The position numbers and the translations under genes were made by a program. DNA of 64,000 nucleotides from Sycobia sp. Sy_11 (Eukaryota > Arthropoda > Insecta > Hymenoptera > Epichrysomallidae): NCBI GenBank assembly GCA_018907035.1, contig JACCIC010000094.1:1387501-1451500 (forward strand), read 5' to 3'. The notes under the pieces are model-generated. The model was not told the DNA's origin, did no database searches, and saw only the letters and a program-made list of their open reading frames with translations. This document shows, piece after piece, positions 22,866-36,429 of this stretch. Positions within the stretch are counted from its first letter, which is position 1, and the number at the start of each line of letters is the position of its first letter.

Positions 22866-23715
22866 ATGCGTAATATGTGTATGATGCATATAAACGCAGA
22901 TCCCCGGCGGACGACGGAAAGAGGAGAAAAAGCGAGAAAAAGCGAAATATTGCGCGCTCCGAAAGTGCGCACGGCGCAAACTGTATTTTACACAGGTCGT
23001 TCCGGTCGCGTTTGTAAAATATCATTTCCCTCTATTTCTCTCTCTCTCCTTCTCAACCGCGCGCCTCCCAGTCCTAGATACCTTTTTCCCTCGTTGCGCG
23101 ATTTAAAAGGCGTGTGACGAAACGTTTTTATATCCCCTGATTGTATAAAGCAATTCTAATATCGACTCTCTCTCTATAGGCTCGTGATTCCACAAAGAGG
23201 AATCGCATCGATCGCGCGACGAGTTCGCTGTACTGAAAATCTCGAAAAACTATGCCTTATAAGAAACAAAAAACTCGACTGATTGCAGTTCTTTTCGGAA
23301 ATCGAAGGAACTGTTCATATTCGAAGAATGTCGTAGTTTCGAATCGAGAGCCTTTTTCCGTAATAACGACCGATTCTGAGTTTTATTTACTTGAACCTTT
23401 TCATCGCCTCCTCAAAGATCTTGTTCTTGATTTTTTCCCGTAACTGCTTATTTGTCCAGTCAAATTCACTCACGATGTAGAATATCGTATTATATTCGAA
23501 TTTATCTCATCCGCTCGATTTTCCCATGATATTTCACAATTCGTATAAATTAAAGCTATCTAAACAGGAATCTGTTAATGAGTGTATATATGTATGCGTA
23601 TATATATATATTTATATATACACGCGAATTTAACAAAAAAAAGTGATACTTGTTTGCGAGTTTGAGTTTATTATGATTTCATTGAGTAAATGTGTCGCTA
23701 CACGCTGTGTGCGTG

Positions 23716-23742
23716 TATATATATATATATATATATATATAT
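23716..23742. repeat. (TA)n microsatellite
   Basis: A 27-bp AT run. Confidence 0.96.
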
Positions 23743-23920
23743 GTCTGTTTGTGTATATAACGCACTAGATCGTATATGATTGCAGCGAATACTTATGAAA
23801 CTCTATTGGTAGACTAATGGCAACAATTAATCAATTATAGTCGCTTTTTTCCATTCTGCAACAATTCAACCACTCTTGGATGCAAATCTTTACGAATATT
23901 CCAAGCGTAAAATAATTATT

Positions 23921-23924
<4 letters not shown>

Positions 23925-23971
<47 letters not shown>
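23925..23971. repeat. (CT)n microsatellite
   Basis: A 47-bp CT run, followed at once by an AT run to about 23992. Together they form a compound microsatellite. Confidence 0.98.
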
Positions 23972-23973
<2 letters not shown>

Positions 23974-24280
23974 ATATATATATATATATATACACGAGTT
24001 GATTGCCGAGTTATTTCCAGGTGTCAAACTATATATATATAGATATATATATATATAACAAACCTCCTCGTACTCAATAACAAACCTCGCCCCAGTAACT
24101 GTACGCTATGTGAAAATTAGTCTAATTACACCCCCCCCCCTATCGCGCTACCTCTCCAGCCCTCACGACGTGCAGGCATTCCTGGCTCGGTGAAAATTCA
24201 GGGCCCAATTAGAGCGCCTATTTCTCGCCTCAAGTCATCGTATAGCCTCGTGTTTATTTTTTTTCGAATATACAAACCTA

Positions 24281-24286
<6 letters not shown>

Positions 24287-24336
<50 letters not shown>
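24287..24336. repeat. (TA)n microsatellite
   Basis: A 50-bp AT run. Confidence 0.98.
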
Positions 24337-24340
<4 letters not shown>

Positions 24341-24387
24341 GATGTAAATCTGCACAGGTGTAATTTTTTATTTGCACAAATATAAGT

Positions 24388-24409
24388 GCGCGCGCGCGCG
24401 TGTGTGTGT
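24388..24409. repeat. (CG)n-(TG)n alternating tract
   Basis: An alternating GC run passes into GT repeats. It is one of several such composite purine-pyrimidine tracts in the window. Confidence 0.9.
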
Positions 24410-25090
24410 ATCCACAATTATTGATATAGGGCGTATCCAAGTGTTGTGCGGGTGTATATTATTACTTTTAAGAGATCATAATTGTGCATATACTAATTAT
24501 ATGTGCCTTGCCAAATGTATTTGTGACCTTTCAATTATACTCTCTAAAGCTGAAGCAGCAGGAACGGCTTCACTGTTTTGGAACAGCGAAATGTTTATAG
24601 GCGCAGCGCTAATCGAAATCACAGACCGAGTCAACCGGGATAATTATTCAAACACTTACTAATTTACCGGTGAAAATTTCGCTGTTTTTGAAAAGACAAA
24701 GCGATTTCCACTACTGATTGCAAAATTCATTATTCGCGCGCGCGTGTGTTTGTAAAGCCATGTCATAATCGCAACCCAAACAATAATCGCGAATCCGATA
24801 AAAAGTGTTCGCGGCGTTTATCTTACACCGAGAGAAACGTTTAAGTAAAATTTACTAAACATTCTACTGATAAAAGGCCATACTTGACTTATTAGAAATT
24901 TTACTATACTTTTATCCGTAACTGCTACACATTTTCATAAAAATTCCATTAAAAATTAGTATATATAAATATATATAAATACATCCTTCCCCCTATTTTC
25001 TATAATACCATATCTCCTTATATATATCATATATACCGCATCGTAGACACATATTCGTATAAAATCAACGATTACGAGACCATAATAGTT

Positions 25091-25094
<4 letters not shown>

Positions 25095-25144
<50 letters not shown>
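25095..25144. repeat. (TA)n microsatellite
   Basis: A 50-bp AT run. Confidence 0.98.
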
Positions 25145-25147
<3 letters not shown>

Positions 25148-25379
25148 TGCATATAGTCTTTAAACAGTCGCAAACTTATTAACGAGCGCGCGAATAAAGC
25201 GCGAAACACGAACGAGGCGCGCGCGGAAGAATTAAAGTCGTTCGGGCTCATTGTATATATTTTCTATTTGGAAATTTGCATAAAAATTTATTTTTGTCGT
25301 AAATCTACGGCCGACGCACGGTGGTACTGCCGTTAAACGAGGCAGGGCCGTAAAAATTTTTCCATTAACCATTAAAGCG

Positions 25380-25406
25380 CTGCGCGCGTGCGCGTGCGCG
25401 CGCTCG

Positions 25407-25437
<31 letters not shown>

Positions 25438-25441
25438 ACAG
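25380..25441. repeat. (CG)(TG)-(CA)n composite tract
   Basis: GC/GT alternation from 25380 leads into a CA run (25406-25432) and then CAGACACACAGA. Arg/Ala and Cys-Val repeats in minus-strand frames come from this tract. Confidence 0.95.
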
Positions 25442-26254
25442 ACGGTGGACAGGAGCTGTTGATCTCGTGAGACATTCCGAGAAATTTGTTTTGAGGGAAA
25501 CGAGCAGCGTAAAAGATCGTTAGGTGGGCTGAGGGCAAAAAGGCAAAGGGGGGGGGGGTAAAAAAAGAAAATGGTAAATGCGTCGTTTATCGCCACGGCC
25601 GCGTTGGTATCCCCTGCACGGTAGGATAATTAATTTGAATTCTTTAATTGACATTAGTTTTATTTATACTCTAGTATTTTCCACCACGCTGCGCTAAATT
25701 ACGTTTCTTTAACAATTAGCAACAACTTTAATGCAATTATACGTTCGTTATGATTGTTCGGAAAGAATAACGTGCACGTATTATTAATGTTTCGGTAGAG
25801 TAACAATATTAATTAAAAAAAAAAAAGAGGAAAAAATTTACTCCTTATTCTCGAAGTATAATTAGTTGAAAGTTTTATTGGCTGCAATTGCTTTCGTACA
25901 ATTTATTTATCACACTGATTGATATACATTCGACCCGTGCCCATTAATATACAGCATTATATAAACTTCCATATCTTTTTAATTCCTCGCCGACGTCGAT
26001 TGTTCTCCGAATCTCTTTTTCTTTTTTCAGCTTCATTCATATATAATCTCGTTGCAAAATCGAGTTATAAAGTTTTTTTTTTCCTCGTGCGAGGGTATAA
26101 AGACGCGAGAGACGGGCTCGAGGCACGAGTCGCGGAAAATAGAATACGTAATTTTCCCATCCCCCCCTCCTCACCCACCCTGTGAAGTGGAGAAAAATGT
26201 TTAGTCGATAAATTAATTCGCCTCCCGATGAGGCTAAACAGTGTGAGGTAAGGT

Positions 26255-26257
<3 letters not shown>

Positions 26258-26287
<30 letters not shown>
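26258..26287. repeat. (GA)n microsatellite
   Basis: A 30-bp GA run. Confidence 0.96.
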
Positions 26288-26289
<2 letters not shown>

Positions 26290-26500
26290 CAACCGTGGAG
26301 ACAACGGGAAAAGAGAAAAATCGACGATTAGCGGTGTGATTTATGGCCGTAGCGTTAATAATTCCTCATCCCAACGATAAAGTCTATAATAATTATAAAA
26401 GTGATTACAATAATAATTATAATAAAATGTTACTCCTGTCCTTTCACTTTACTTGTAATCATTTTTATCCCCGCTATTACTCTCTTCGTCCCTCCACGGC

Positions 26501-26504
<4 letters not shown>

Positions 26505-26535
<31 letters not shown>
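26505..26535. repeat. (CT)n microsatellite
   Basis: A 31-bp CT run. Confidence 0.96.
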
Positions 26536-26538
<3 letters not shown>

Positions 26539-26661
26539 CTACCTCCCTCGTTCAATAGCTATCCCTCTCTATACCGTTTCGCTTTTATAAAACACGGACT
26601 GTGGGCAATCCCCGGCAGCGCGCGCTCGCGCACCTTCGAATACGGCTCGACCCGACTTTAC

Positions 26662-26664
<3 letters not shown>

Positions 26665-26717
<53 letters not shown>
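26665..26717. repeat. (TA)n microsatellite
   Basis: A 53-bp AT run. Confidence 0.98.
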
Positions 26718-26724
<7 letters not shown>

Positions 26725-27027
26725 CACAATTTATTCTAATTCCCTCGTTAAAATTACCATTCACGCCTCCCCGTGTTTTCTCGCTTTAATATAATATACG
26801 CGCGCGCTAGCGCGAAATCACATTGTAAACAAGTTGAGCCCCGGCGAGGAGGGTGGAGTGTTGATGGTACGGGGGGGGGGCAGGAGGAAAACGTGCCCCG
26901 CTCGCCGTCGAGAGAAAAACTGAAATAACTGGATAATGTATAATAAGGACGAGGGGGGAGGGCAGAAGAAGCGTAATAAAAATATAAGCAGGGATGGGAA
27001 GGAAATGGAAAATAGCCCTTTTACGTC

Positions 27028-27053
27028 GTCATCTTCTTCTTCTTCTTCATCTT
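27028..27053. repeat. (TCT)n trinucleotide repeat
   Basis: About eight CTT/TCT units, read as poly-Ser in the plus-strand frame and poly-Lys on the minus strand. Confidence 0.9.
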
Positions 27054-27075
27054 TTTTGCTACTTTGCTTTTTTCA

Positions 27076-27077
<2 letters not shown>

Positions 27078-27122
<45 letters not shown>
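27078..27122. repeat. (TA)n microsatellite
   Basis: A 45-bp AT run close to the TCT repeat. Confidence 0.98.
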
Positions 27123-27124
<2 letters not shown>

Positions 27125-27979
27125 CCTTCTTTTCCATATGCTTCGTGATTTGGTTAAGCAAATACGAAAGTAAGAGAATTGGAGAGAATGGATAAACAAC
27201 GATAATGCATTGGCGAATTCTGAAAATTTTGCTGGAGGAAAATGCAGGATGGATCGGTAAATTAAGTTCGTGTTTACTCCGCATCTTCCTTGGAAGAAAA
27301 AAAACTGAATTTCAAGAAATTGGGTTTCTCTTCTTTAGAACTCGATTAGATAAGACCTTGAATATTGCGAATGGAATTGTGACTTACTCAATTTCTTCGT
27401 CACATACCGTTTCTGCACAAGTTTAGTTTTCCATACAATGCAACGGCAGGTGCAATACACGTCCGCTCGTAATTTAGAATTTATCTTCGAGATAATTTTT
27501 CAAATGCTTTTACATTGTGAGATCGACAAACTGTAAACGTAAAGTTACAGATCGCGACATGGAATGTCTTCAAACTATTATATATACATTATTGGAAAAA
27601 TATAAGTCCTAAAATTTGTATACGAATTGGTCTTCAGCTAGTTTTGATATTAGATCTAGTCAATATCCTATATATCATATTATACGCAATAAATAATCGA
27701 ATAATTTTGGAAACAGTATAATAATATATATCCGTACATCTTTCAATTCTTTACTAGATCAATGGAATGTAAAAAAATCGTTAAAAATAAATTAAAAAAG
27801 AAACAAAGTATTGCATTCCTATCTAATTAAACGAAGCTCTGTTATTTAAAGGACAATTAGAGCCAATAAAAGACCATTTGCGCCGGTATACTTTCAAATT
27901 CCCTTGTAGAATCCTTAATGTCAACGTGAAATTGCTGAACGAGCGCCAATGATTTACACCCCATAGGCGTTGGCTTAGG

Positions 27980-27988
<9 letters not shown>

Positions 27989-28055
<67 letters not shown>
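27989..28055. repeat. (GA)n microsatellite
   Basis: A 67-bp uninterrupted GA run, the longest simple repeat in the window. Minus-strand Ser-Leu frames (27823-28405) are read through it. Confidence 0.98.
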
Positions 28056-28058
<3 letters not shown>

Positions 28059-28899
28059 CAAAAGAAAGCTCGGGCACCGCGAACCTCAACAATTCGAAAT
28101 ATCTCGGACATCAAAGCGAGAATCCGATAAAAATCCATGCGACGACGGAGAAGACCGGGAGGAACAGAACGTGACGGAGAAAGAGAGAGAGAGAGAGTGA
28201 GAGCGAGAAAGAGGCCAGAATAAATTAGCGACGATTCAAGCCAGCGCATAAAAGGGAAGGGAGGAGACGCCGATAGGAATACGAGGAGAGGCCGTTTCTG
28301 CGAGGAAGTCGGGGGGTGCAACAGCAAAAAAAAAAGAAAAAGAAGAAGGGGGAACACAAAAGCCCAAGAATCGCGGAACGAAAACAAAGAAATTGGACGT
28401 CGCAAGGAAAAGGTCCCGCGCAGAGACGTGGGAGTGCTCGCACAAAGACTCGCCCCCCCCCTAGCCCTCTCCTGCCCTCACCCGGGGAAAGAGGCGAAAG
28501 TTCATCGAACGTTCGTAGCATCGTCGGGGACTCTCCTGCAAAATTTTTGCCCCGTGCTTTATTGGATCGAGACTTTTTTTCTGCGCCCGGACCCGCCTCA
28601 TGGATATATACGTATAGATATATCTATATACAAGGAAGTTTCTTTCTGAGACCCGGCCCCTGCATTTTCTATATGACCGACGGAAAGTGTTCGATTTAAT
28701 TTACACGAGTTCGAGGAAATTCGATTTACTTGGAAAGTTCGACGATTACGCGAATACATCTGGCGCGCGGGCTGGAAAGGGGCGGGGGGTACCAGCGAGG
28801 AAGTGATTTAGTTTATACGCGAGTCCGGGCTGATTTTTCATTCTTCTTGCGAAAGGAGATATCTGAAGGGTCGTTGGAAAATCTCGCGTCGCCCGGTAT

Positions 28900-30090
28900 G
28901 AAATTCGATTAATTGAACAAAAATAAAAAATTTTCAATATTCGGTGTCTTCTATGTAGAATTTTTTTGAAGTATTTTTACGTCCTTTCGTGGTCTTACGA
29001 GAACATTTTTTGCTAATGGATCTTGCAGGATCGATGTTAGTTCATATATACAAATAAACCACACCGATAAATGTTTGAAGCTTTGTTTTTGTCTTTTATT
29101 TAAATTTTCATTGTTTTTTTTTTGGTTAATCGACGTGCACTGTCCTAAGCACAAATATAATATACAAAGTATAGCACGTATTTAGCAAGACCGACATTTG
29201 AATATTTCAAAGACAATGGATTCACAATTAATTTGGATGGGTATTGACATCCCCTAGTCCGTCGAATACTGCCTTTAATATATGCAAATATTTCAACGTC
29301 TTGAATTCTATTCGAAACTTTGGTTGAATTTTTAACAGATATAGTTCGATAACAAGATATAATACTTTAGTCTGCATTGATGAAACGTGTCAATTTAGTA
29401 ACGTCGGCGGCAGGAATTATTTTCAGAGTGTATTCTTATCGGAAAATCGATCTTATAAAATAAAAAGTATTCGATTTATAAAGCGTATATCATTAACTTT
29501 TCAACTTCTTTGCCGAAGTCTGTACAATTTCAATAAAAATTGATGTGCATATATATTGAATGACTCTATATGATTTAAGATTATAGTTTAATTAAGTAAA
29601 GAAGACTGTGTATATTATACAGGTCAGTATATTTTCAAAAATCGCGCTTCCATAGATCGTTATTGACTATGTAATACAGCATTTATCGGAAGCCAAGTTT
29701 TATCGAAACTGCAACAGCCACAAGTATATTTTTACGAGCTCGTATGAATGAAAGAGTGGTTTGTTTCTCCTTTTCTTTACAAGAGGAACTTCTATATACA
29801 CGCATCCGATGACAAACTTTGCGATCGCTGCCTCGTGGCTGAACTTCCACATATTCTTTTGAATTTGAACGTTTGGTCGCGTCGTATATAAAGTATATAT
29901 AGCTATCGCGTTCTCGTCCACTACATTGACACGCTGTAAATCGCGCGACACAGTACTTTCGCCAGCTCTGCACGTGAAAGTTCTCCATCGAATAGCTGGG
30001 ACATGCAAAATGGAATGGACGATCACGAAAGCGCTAGCGTTTCTGTGTTTAATTATAGATAGGTAAGTATATGAAAAAGAGAATGAGTGA
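28900..30090. other. AT-rich stretch, no gene recognised
   Basis: Two overlapping minus-strand frames of about 100 codons (29683-30026) are not simple-repeat derived, but I recognise no domain and they overlap each other in different phases. Confidence 0.5.

Positions 30091-30096
<6 letters not shown>

Positions 30097-30147
<51 letters not shown>
30097..30147. repeat. (GA)n microsatellite
   Basis: A 51-bp GA run. Confidence 0.98.
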
Positions 30148-30149
<2 letters not shown>

Positions 30150-30150
<1 letters not shown>

Positions 30151-33100
30151 TAAAAAGGTTAAAAGAGGTGAAAAATAGAGAGGAAGAAGAGTGAATAATA
30201 GATTAACCTTTTTCGGAATCGACTGCAATTATAATTGCAGATTTGTGCTCCGTAAACCTAAATAACACTTTTGCGCAAAGCAACAAAGGCTGCCGCAGCG
30301 AGAACGACTCCATATATTTCCGAAATTTAGTCGTCGACCAATCCGATCGCGTTTAAATATGCATGAAAAAAAAGTGACAAAGAATATATTCAGGTTATAG
30401 TTTGGACGAAGGAGGGATAACGGAGAAACGGTGCGACGGACAAAGTGAGAACTTTATCCTGGAATATTGGCCGTAAAATGTAAATTGCTGCGATATATAG
30501 AAAACTTGAGGTACATCGAAATGGTCTACATATACATATATATTGCATATGTACATTGGTTGCATTTTTTAGAGGAGAAAAGTGCCCTCACTGATTTTTG
30601 CTCGTTTTTCCTCTCTGACGCAATATTATTCTACGTTATATATATGTAGGCATTTTGGTGCAATGTTTTTTTCTACCCTTTTCGAACGACTTTTCCCGTT
30701 CTAGTTTTCGGCCGCTCGGCCCGCACTTTCGTTTCGCGCAATATGTTTTCTCTTCCATTGGCCGACCTGCCATGATATATCTATAACATACACTCCTATG
30801 GCGCACAGATTTAAACGATTTCGTCTTGTCGAATACAGAGTTCGAAATGTGCGCCGAGGACGCTTGATTGTATTCTATTCAGGAACAAATCGAATTCTTG
30901 CAGAGTTTCTCGTCGAACTTTGATTGAATTGAAATTCTACTTAATTGTTTCATACAAACTAACTCGATGGTCGTTTTTTCCGTAAATGATAATAAATAAA
31001 TGATGATCAAGAAATTTATCCTGTTTTCAAGGCATAAGATATCCTTTCAAGGCAAGTTATTAGGTCTTCGTGTATAAGTGACTCTAAATGACGTTCCAGT
31101 AAAGACAGACGATATTCTCTGATACTTTATTCTTATACGATGCTCTGAGGAAGCGAACGATATAAGTCACTCACTATGTCCAAAATGAAGAAAAATAAAA
31201 ATATAGAACAAAATAGCCCAGCTTTGCTGAGCAACATGTGAAGGTAACTTTAGAGGGTCTTTCGCTAGTAGAGTTCAGATTAGGAAAACTTGTGAATTTA
31301 AGTATTTACATTAAGACCAATGAAAATGGTTCTGACGTAACTAATTTAAATTTTTACAGACATATAGACGTTTACACCTTAGAAGCAGCCAGAAAAAATC
31401 TTTATATCGTATCCCCGACGAGATTATGTAGTTGCATCAGTAGAAAACTGGATGAGAAATATTGACCGCCCAATGAAGCAGCAGAGTGTAGCAAGTTTCT
31501 GGTGTTGCAGAAACTATCATTGATAGATTTCATATTAATAGGAGAACGGGAAATACTATATAATTAGTAGCCTCGTAAAAGCGAAAATGTCTAATGTGGC
31601 ACATGAATAATTCCGGTGTCCCTTTCTTATAAATTCCGTAGACGATATCACAAGTAATTTACAACGTGCCACGATCGGATGTTTTGTTGAAATTCGACTC
31701 CCCTCTTTTGCAGATGGGGAATAATAATTCTTGTAATAAGTAATTCAGATGAGAATAATTAACTTGTGGTAAAGCCAGCCAGTCTTGACTTACTCTAGTA
31801 TGGCCTGACTTGAAAGGTGTAATAGTTTGAGTTTCTTGGACAATATCTTAAACATGAATTAAGTATGAATTGTGGGTGGGTTCCTAAATCAATATATCAG
31901 TGATTTTTTAAAGAATCTCGAGTAGAAATGCATCAAAAGGCGACATTTCCTAATACTTACTATTTCTGAATCATATGATAGGATATGATAGACTATAAAC
32001 TACAAAACACGGCAATATTATAGGATTCAGTTCAAAGCGAGCCATCGTAAGCAGTCTTGGCCATCAATGAAGAAATCTCATCTTGGATGGTAATCCAATT
32101 GACTCTATCAAGATTCTCATTTTTCAAGATCAATTTTTATCAATCTTTATTCTAATATGCATTGCATTTAAAAAAACGTGTAAATGGAGTATAATGTTTC
32201 ATTAGAAGCATCAATTTTTTTTCTATATGTATAAATTGATATATTCTGTTTGTATGAATGTCAATCTCAAGTATGTCCGAACATTACTGAATCATTAAAA
32301 AATACAAATATTGATCACAATATCAATAAATATTTTTAAATAATAAAGGGGGTCATGAGCTGCTCCGATAGTCTCGTGCTAAAAGTTAGAAAAAATCACG
32401 ATGAGTCATTTCCTTAATAAAGAATTCTGCCATTCCAATTGTATTTAGAGCTACAATATATACTCCATATATTATAACTAACGAATCGAAATTAAGAACG
32501 GAAGCTCTCCGGCTCCTACTCACAGCCGGACTGCTAGCGATCGCTTCAAAGACACCGACGTGATCGATCAGAATTTTTTGTATTTTATATATATACTAAA
32601 CTTTATGACGTCAAAAAAAAATGAAAATAACTCTATTGTGAGACCTTGGCAACTAATAGCGAGAGAAATAACCGGTGTGGTTTTTGAAAAGCTCCCTGTT
32701 ACCGTCCGAGATCTCGTTTTAGATTTGGTGAATCCAAGCATCGAAGCCGACTTTCCTCAACTGCCTATAACAAGCAACTCTCATTTATAATCATCGCCGT
32801 CCAGCTTTAGCGCTTTTACGAATCTATAATTGTTGATGCCTATCGCTTCTCTTTATGGAACGATTTCTCCGAGCTTTTGGGCCTGGAAATTTTAACGACC
32901 TCTGCAGTGATGGAAATCCTTTTTTTTGATTTGTAACGGTAAAGTAAAATTCAAAAATAGTTACATTTATATTATTCAAGTTCAAGTATGCATTGAATTC
33001 TTCTGTCTATAATAATTCTTACATAAGAAACGCTTAGGTTCTGCTATATATCACGCATATAATTCATAAAATTCCACAGTAAATGGCTGCGAGAGCGGAG

Positions 33101-34049
33101 GATTATTCTGGCATACGTATCAATTCATTTATTAGCGTAAGATTATATATTATTTATATTAATTATATTTAATTTTATATTAAAATTAAAAGATGTACCT
33201 CTTATATTTGGAGACCATAGAAACTTAAATTTTCTTATCTTAATATCTTAAAGATAGGTAATTCTAAAATAGCAAATAGGTTTCATTTTACTATACGAAA
33301 TTGTAAACATTGGACATAGGATAATATAATGACATAGGATAATATAAAGCAAATTTGATGATTACCAGCATTTTCCAACATTTATCTCAGTTTTCATGCT
33401 TTAAGCAAATTTTGATGCGCAATTCCTACCTGCAAATATATTGCTGTTGCTTAAAGTTTTGCTCGCGTGTGGCTTAAATAAAGGATGATTCATTTCTTAG
33501 CTAATGCCCAAGCTTTTGTTTCTATTTTCTTTAACAATCGTACTGTTTATACCGCCTTGCATTTATAGTTTTCGCCGTGCTTTCCTTTATAAGAGCAGCT
33601 TCGTTGAATAAAAAAGTACTTCATCGCAAAATGTATCGACAATGATCTCACAGTATAATTTAAATTAATTCGTTCGCGCAACTTTCGCGTACTCCAATTC
33701 AAAAACAAGCTCTTCGTAAACTTGAGGATGAATGATATTTTTTTATTATTTTATACATCAAAAACGTTCGGCACTTCTTGCCGCGTATAACTTTTACAGC
33801 GACGATAAAGCTCGAGAATTATTTTGGCGATGATAAGTTAACGGCGATAGAGAGGATTCTAACAATAGAGCGCAGAAAGGGCTTTTCCCTATTCCTGTTC
33901 CGTGGCTAAAAGGTCGAGAAAAACACGCAGACGTCGGCTTGAGGCTGTTATTTAGAGAATCGTCAAAATTTGGATAATCCCTTTGTCTCTTTGTAAGGGG
34001 GTTGCTATTTATATTTTCTGCCTTGGCAAACATGTATATCTGTGTATGT

Positions 34050-34050
<1 letters not shown>
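30150..34050. other. Microsatellite-poor AT-rich stretch, no gene recognised
   Basis: The stretch lacks long dinucleotide tracts. Two short plus-strand frames, 31238-31465 (75 codons) and 32560-32790 (76 codons), have balanced composition and could be fragments of a decayed gene or transposon. I cannot match either to a family. An 18-bp unit containing GACATAGGATAATATAA is tandemly doubled at 33313-33347. Confidence 0.5.

Positions 34051-34053
<3 letters not shown>

Positions 34054-34095
<42 letters not shown>
34054..34095. repeat. (TA)n microsatellite
   Basis: A 42-bp AT run. Confidence 0.97.
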
Positions 34096-34097
<2 letters not shown>

Positions 34098-35118
34098 ATA
34101 GAAGCTATCATACGCTATATAGATTTAACATTTTCTCATTCGAGCAGAACCTGTACTGATTTACAGCGAATCGAAAATTTTGGTCACGGTGACAAAATAG
34201 CCATTAACTTAAAAGATGATTTTCTTTGCGAATTTCAAAATGTGCGACTTATTTACGTCTCTGGTAACGAAGCCGCATCTTTTATCACTGATGTGAAATG
34301 ACAATTGCATTACGAATCCCTCCAGCTAGGCTTTGGTCTGTTCAGTGACGAAAGTTTAAATCATTCAAAATCCGTTGTTATGACGGAATAAACTATATAA
34401 TAAATTATATAACTAAACGATAAATATTTATTTGCGTTACATACGGGAGAATTTGAAAAGATGCTCAAAGTTACGCTGGTCTCGATAGTCGATTCGTACA
34501 TACATCAGTTCGAGAAATAGTCATGGTCCGTCAATAGTTCCGTATAAATATCTTCGTAGATGACGAATATTCGATCCAAAAAATACATTTGAATAAATCG
34601 TACTAGAGGAGATTTTCGGCGTCTGAAGAATCTACAGTGATACATTCGAATATTATTGTTTCGAGACTACGTGCATTAATCGAAATTAGAAAAAAATATT
34701 ACGAAAACTGTTTCGTCGACAAATCAAAAACTCGTATCCATCGTCGCGAGGGATACTTTGAAAAGCTATATTTTTGATACTAAATTACTGTCTCTCTTTA
34801 TTATATTGTATATGTATATCCTCGAAATATAAGGGCAGCAACAGTCGTATATCAATATGACAGATAGCGCCCGCACTCCTTCTTCCCTAGCCCTCACGTG
34901 ATATAGTTCAATAAATTGTTTAATAATGCGCTGGCTTTATTGAATTTTTTCATTACAGCCTCCACTCCCTCCTCATTTTGGACCGCAGGAGGCCGGAGGG
35001 AGAAAGAGGAAGTCTGATTGAGTCGGCTCTTGTCTGTCTTCCCCTTCTTCCCTTTCGCGTTCGTTGGGGACAATATTTATGGGACGCTGAACGGACGATT
35101 ATATACATATTACATATA

Positions 35119-35604
35119 CAGGGTGTCTCAGATGTGATTGTTCGCACTAGCGGATCGGTAATAAGGAGGAGAACGGAAGTCCTATACGAAACTTGTATGG
35201 ATTTTGGAAAGTTACAAATGGTATTTCTTCATCGGCCAATGAGCGAACGCTATTTTGTCTTTCGATCGAGTGGCACTCTTGAAATACGAGTCCGCTCGTT
35301 AGTGTGTAAAATTGACGCACGAACGACAGAATGGGTACGGTTTTTAATGTTTTAGAAATTTCGATCTGAGATAACGATATCTTGATTTAGGAACAATCGC
35401 TGCTGGCCTTCGCTGCGGTCTTCCGGCTCCACCCATTATTCTTCAGATTATACTCAAAATCTTTTCAATCTCAATTCCTCCTCGATCGAAAGCCGAATTG
35501 GAGTTTCCTCATTGACTGATGGATTATGGGACTCAGCACAATAACTATTTTTACTTTTTTCTGCTTATTAAGGATCTGATAGTGAGAACAATTATATTTG
35601 GGAC

Positions 35605-35610
<6 letters not shown>
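35119..35610. mobile_element. Non-autonomous inverted-repeat DNA transposon (MITE-like), family 2
   Basis: The left end reads CAGGGTGTCTCA and the right end TGGGACACCCTA, which are inverted copies of each other. The inverted similarity continues inward through ATTGTTCGCACTAGCGGAT-like sequence, and again in a block ending CTTTCGATCGAG at 35259-35270, whose inverted partner is at 35481-35492. The arms are therefore imperfect and roughly 130-150 bp each. Both ends are flanked by TATA sequence, compatible with a TA or TATA target duplication, but the AT-rich flanks make this uncertain. No transposase is encoded; the 125-codon plus-strand frame at 34978-35355 merely overlaps the left arm. TA duplication would suit a Tc1/mariner-type donor. 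Confidence 0.75.

Positions 35611-35647
<37 letters not shown>
35609..35647. repeat. (TA)n microsatellite abutting a transposon end
   Basis: A 39-bp AT run that starts directly at the right terminus of the inverted-repeat element. Confidence 0.97.
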
Positions 35648-35650
<3 letters not shown>

Positions 35651-36429
35651 ATGTATGTATGTGAGGGATCGGGAGGAGGGCACCGTCGACATTGAGATCG
35701 AGCAGATGAAACAGTCGGCGTGCCTACCGCTGATGGCCGCGCAAGCTCGATTTTCAAAGTGTTCGCGCGATGCTTACGATGGAGTGAGGGGGAGAAAGAA
35801 ACGCAGAGAGAGAGAGAGAGAGAGATGGAGAGAGAAAGGTTCTTTATATATATAAGTGGGAACACTTTCGCCTATATCTCAATGGGCGTCTGAGGAGAGA
35901 AAGTAAGATAGAAATAGAGGAGGTAGAGGGAAGAGCTCGGGCTGACTGTGATTTAAATGCGGATAGATTCCCGGTGGCTATGTGTTCTTGGAAGAAAAAA
36001 AATAACTTTTCGATCCGGCCAGTGTTAAATTCGACCGCCGATCCTCAAACTAGGCAAACACACAACGTGCGCCCGAACTGCCGGGGATTAATTTCGTTAA
36101 TAATCCGAAGGTATAAGCGAATGCAGAATCAATCGGTCTGATAACTTGAAAATCTATAACTGAAAAATCCGAAAAACATATTTAAAAATAAACCTTGGCC
36201 CACAGTTCATTCGCGTCTCGGGAACGTCGAAACGAAGATCTGCTAGATCTTCTATTAACGACAACTATTTATTGAAATTTTTTGCCCTTTTCAAATTTCC
36301 ATCTCGAAACTCATGGATCGCCTGGTCGGCGGAGATAGAGCAGAAGCAAAAAAGACAAACCAACAATAGCTTTCAAAGCTGACCGCGCGCGAAAGAACGC
36401 AAAAGTATCCGCGTTTGCCGCGCGGAGCG

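Noticed and set aside
34978..35355. 125-codon plus-strand frame over the family 2 element
   Set aside because: It crosses the left transposon boundary into its arm, so it is not a conserved product of the element and shows no transposase motif.
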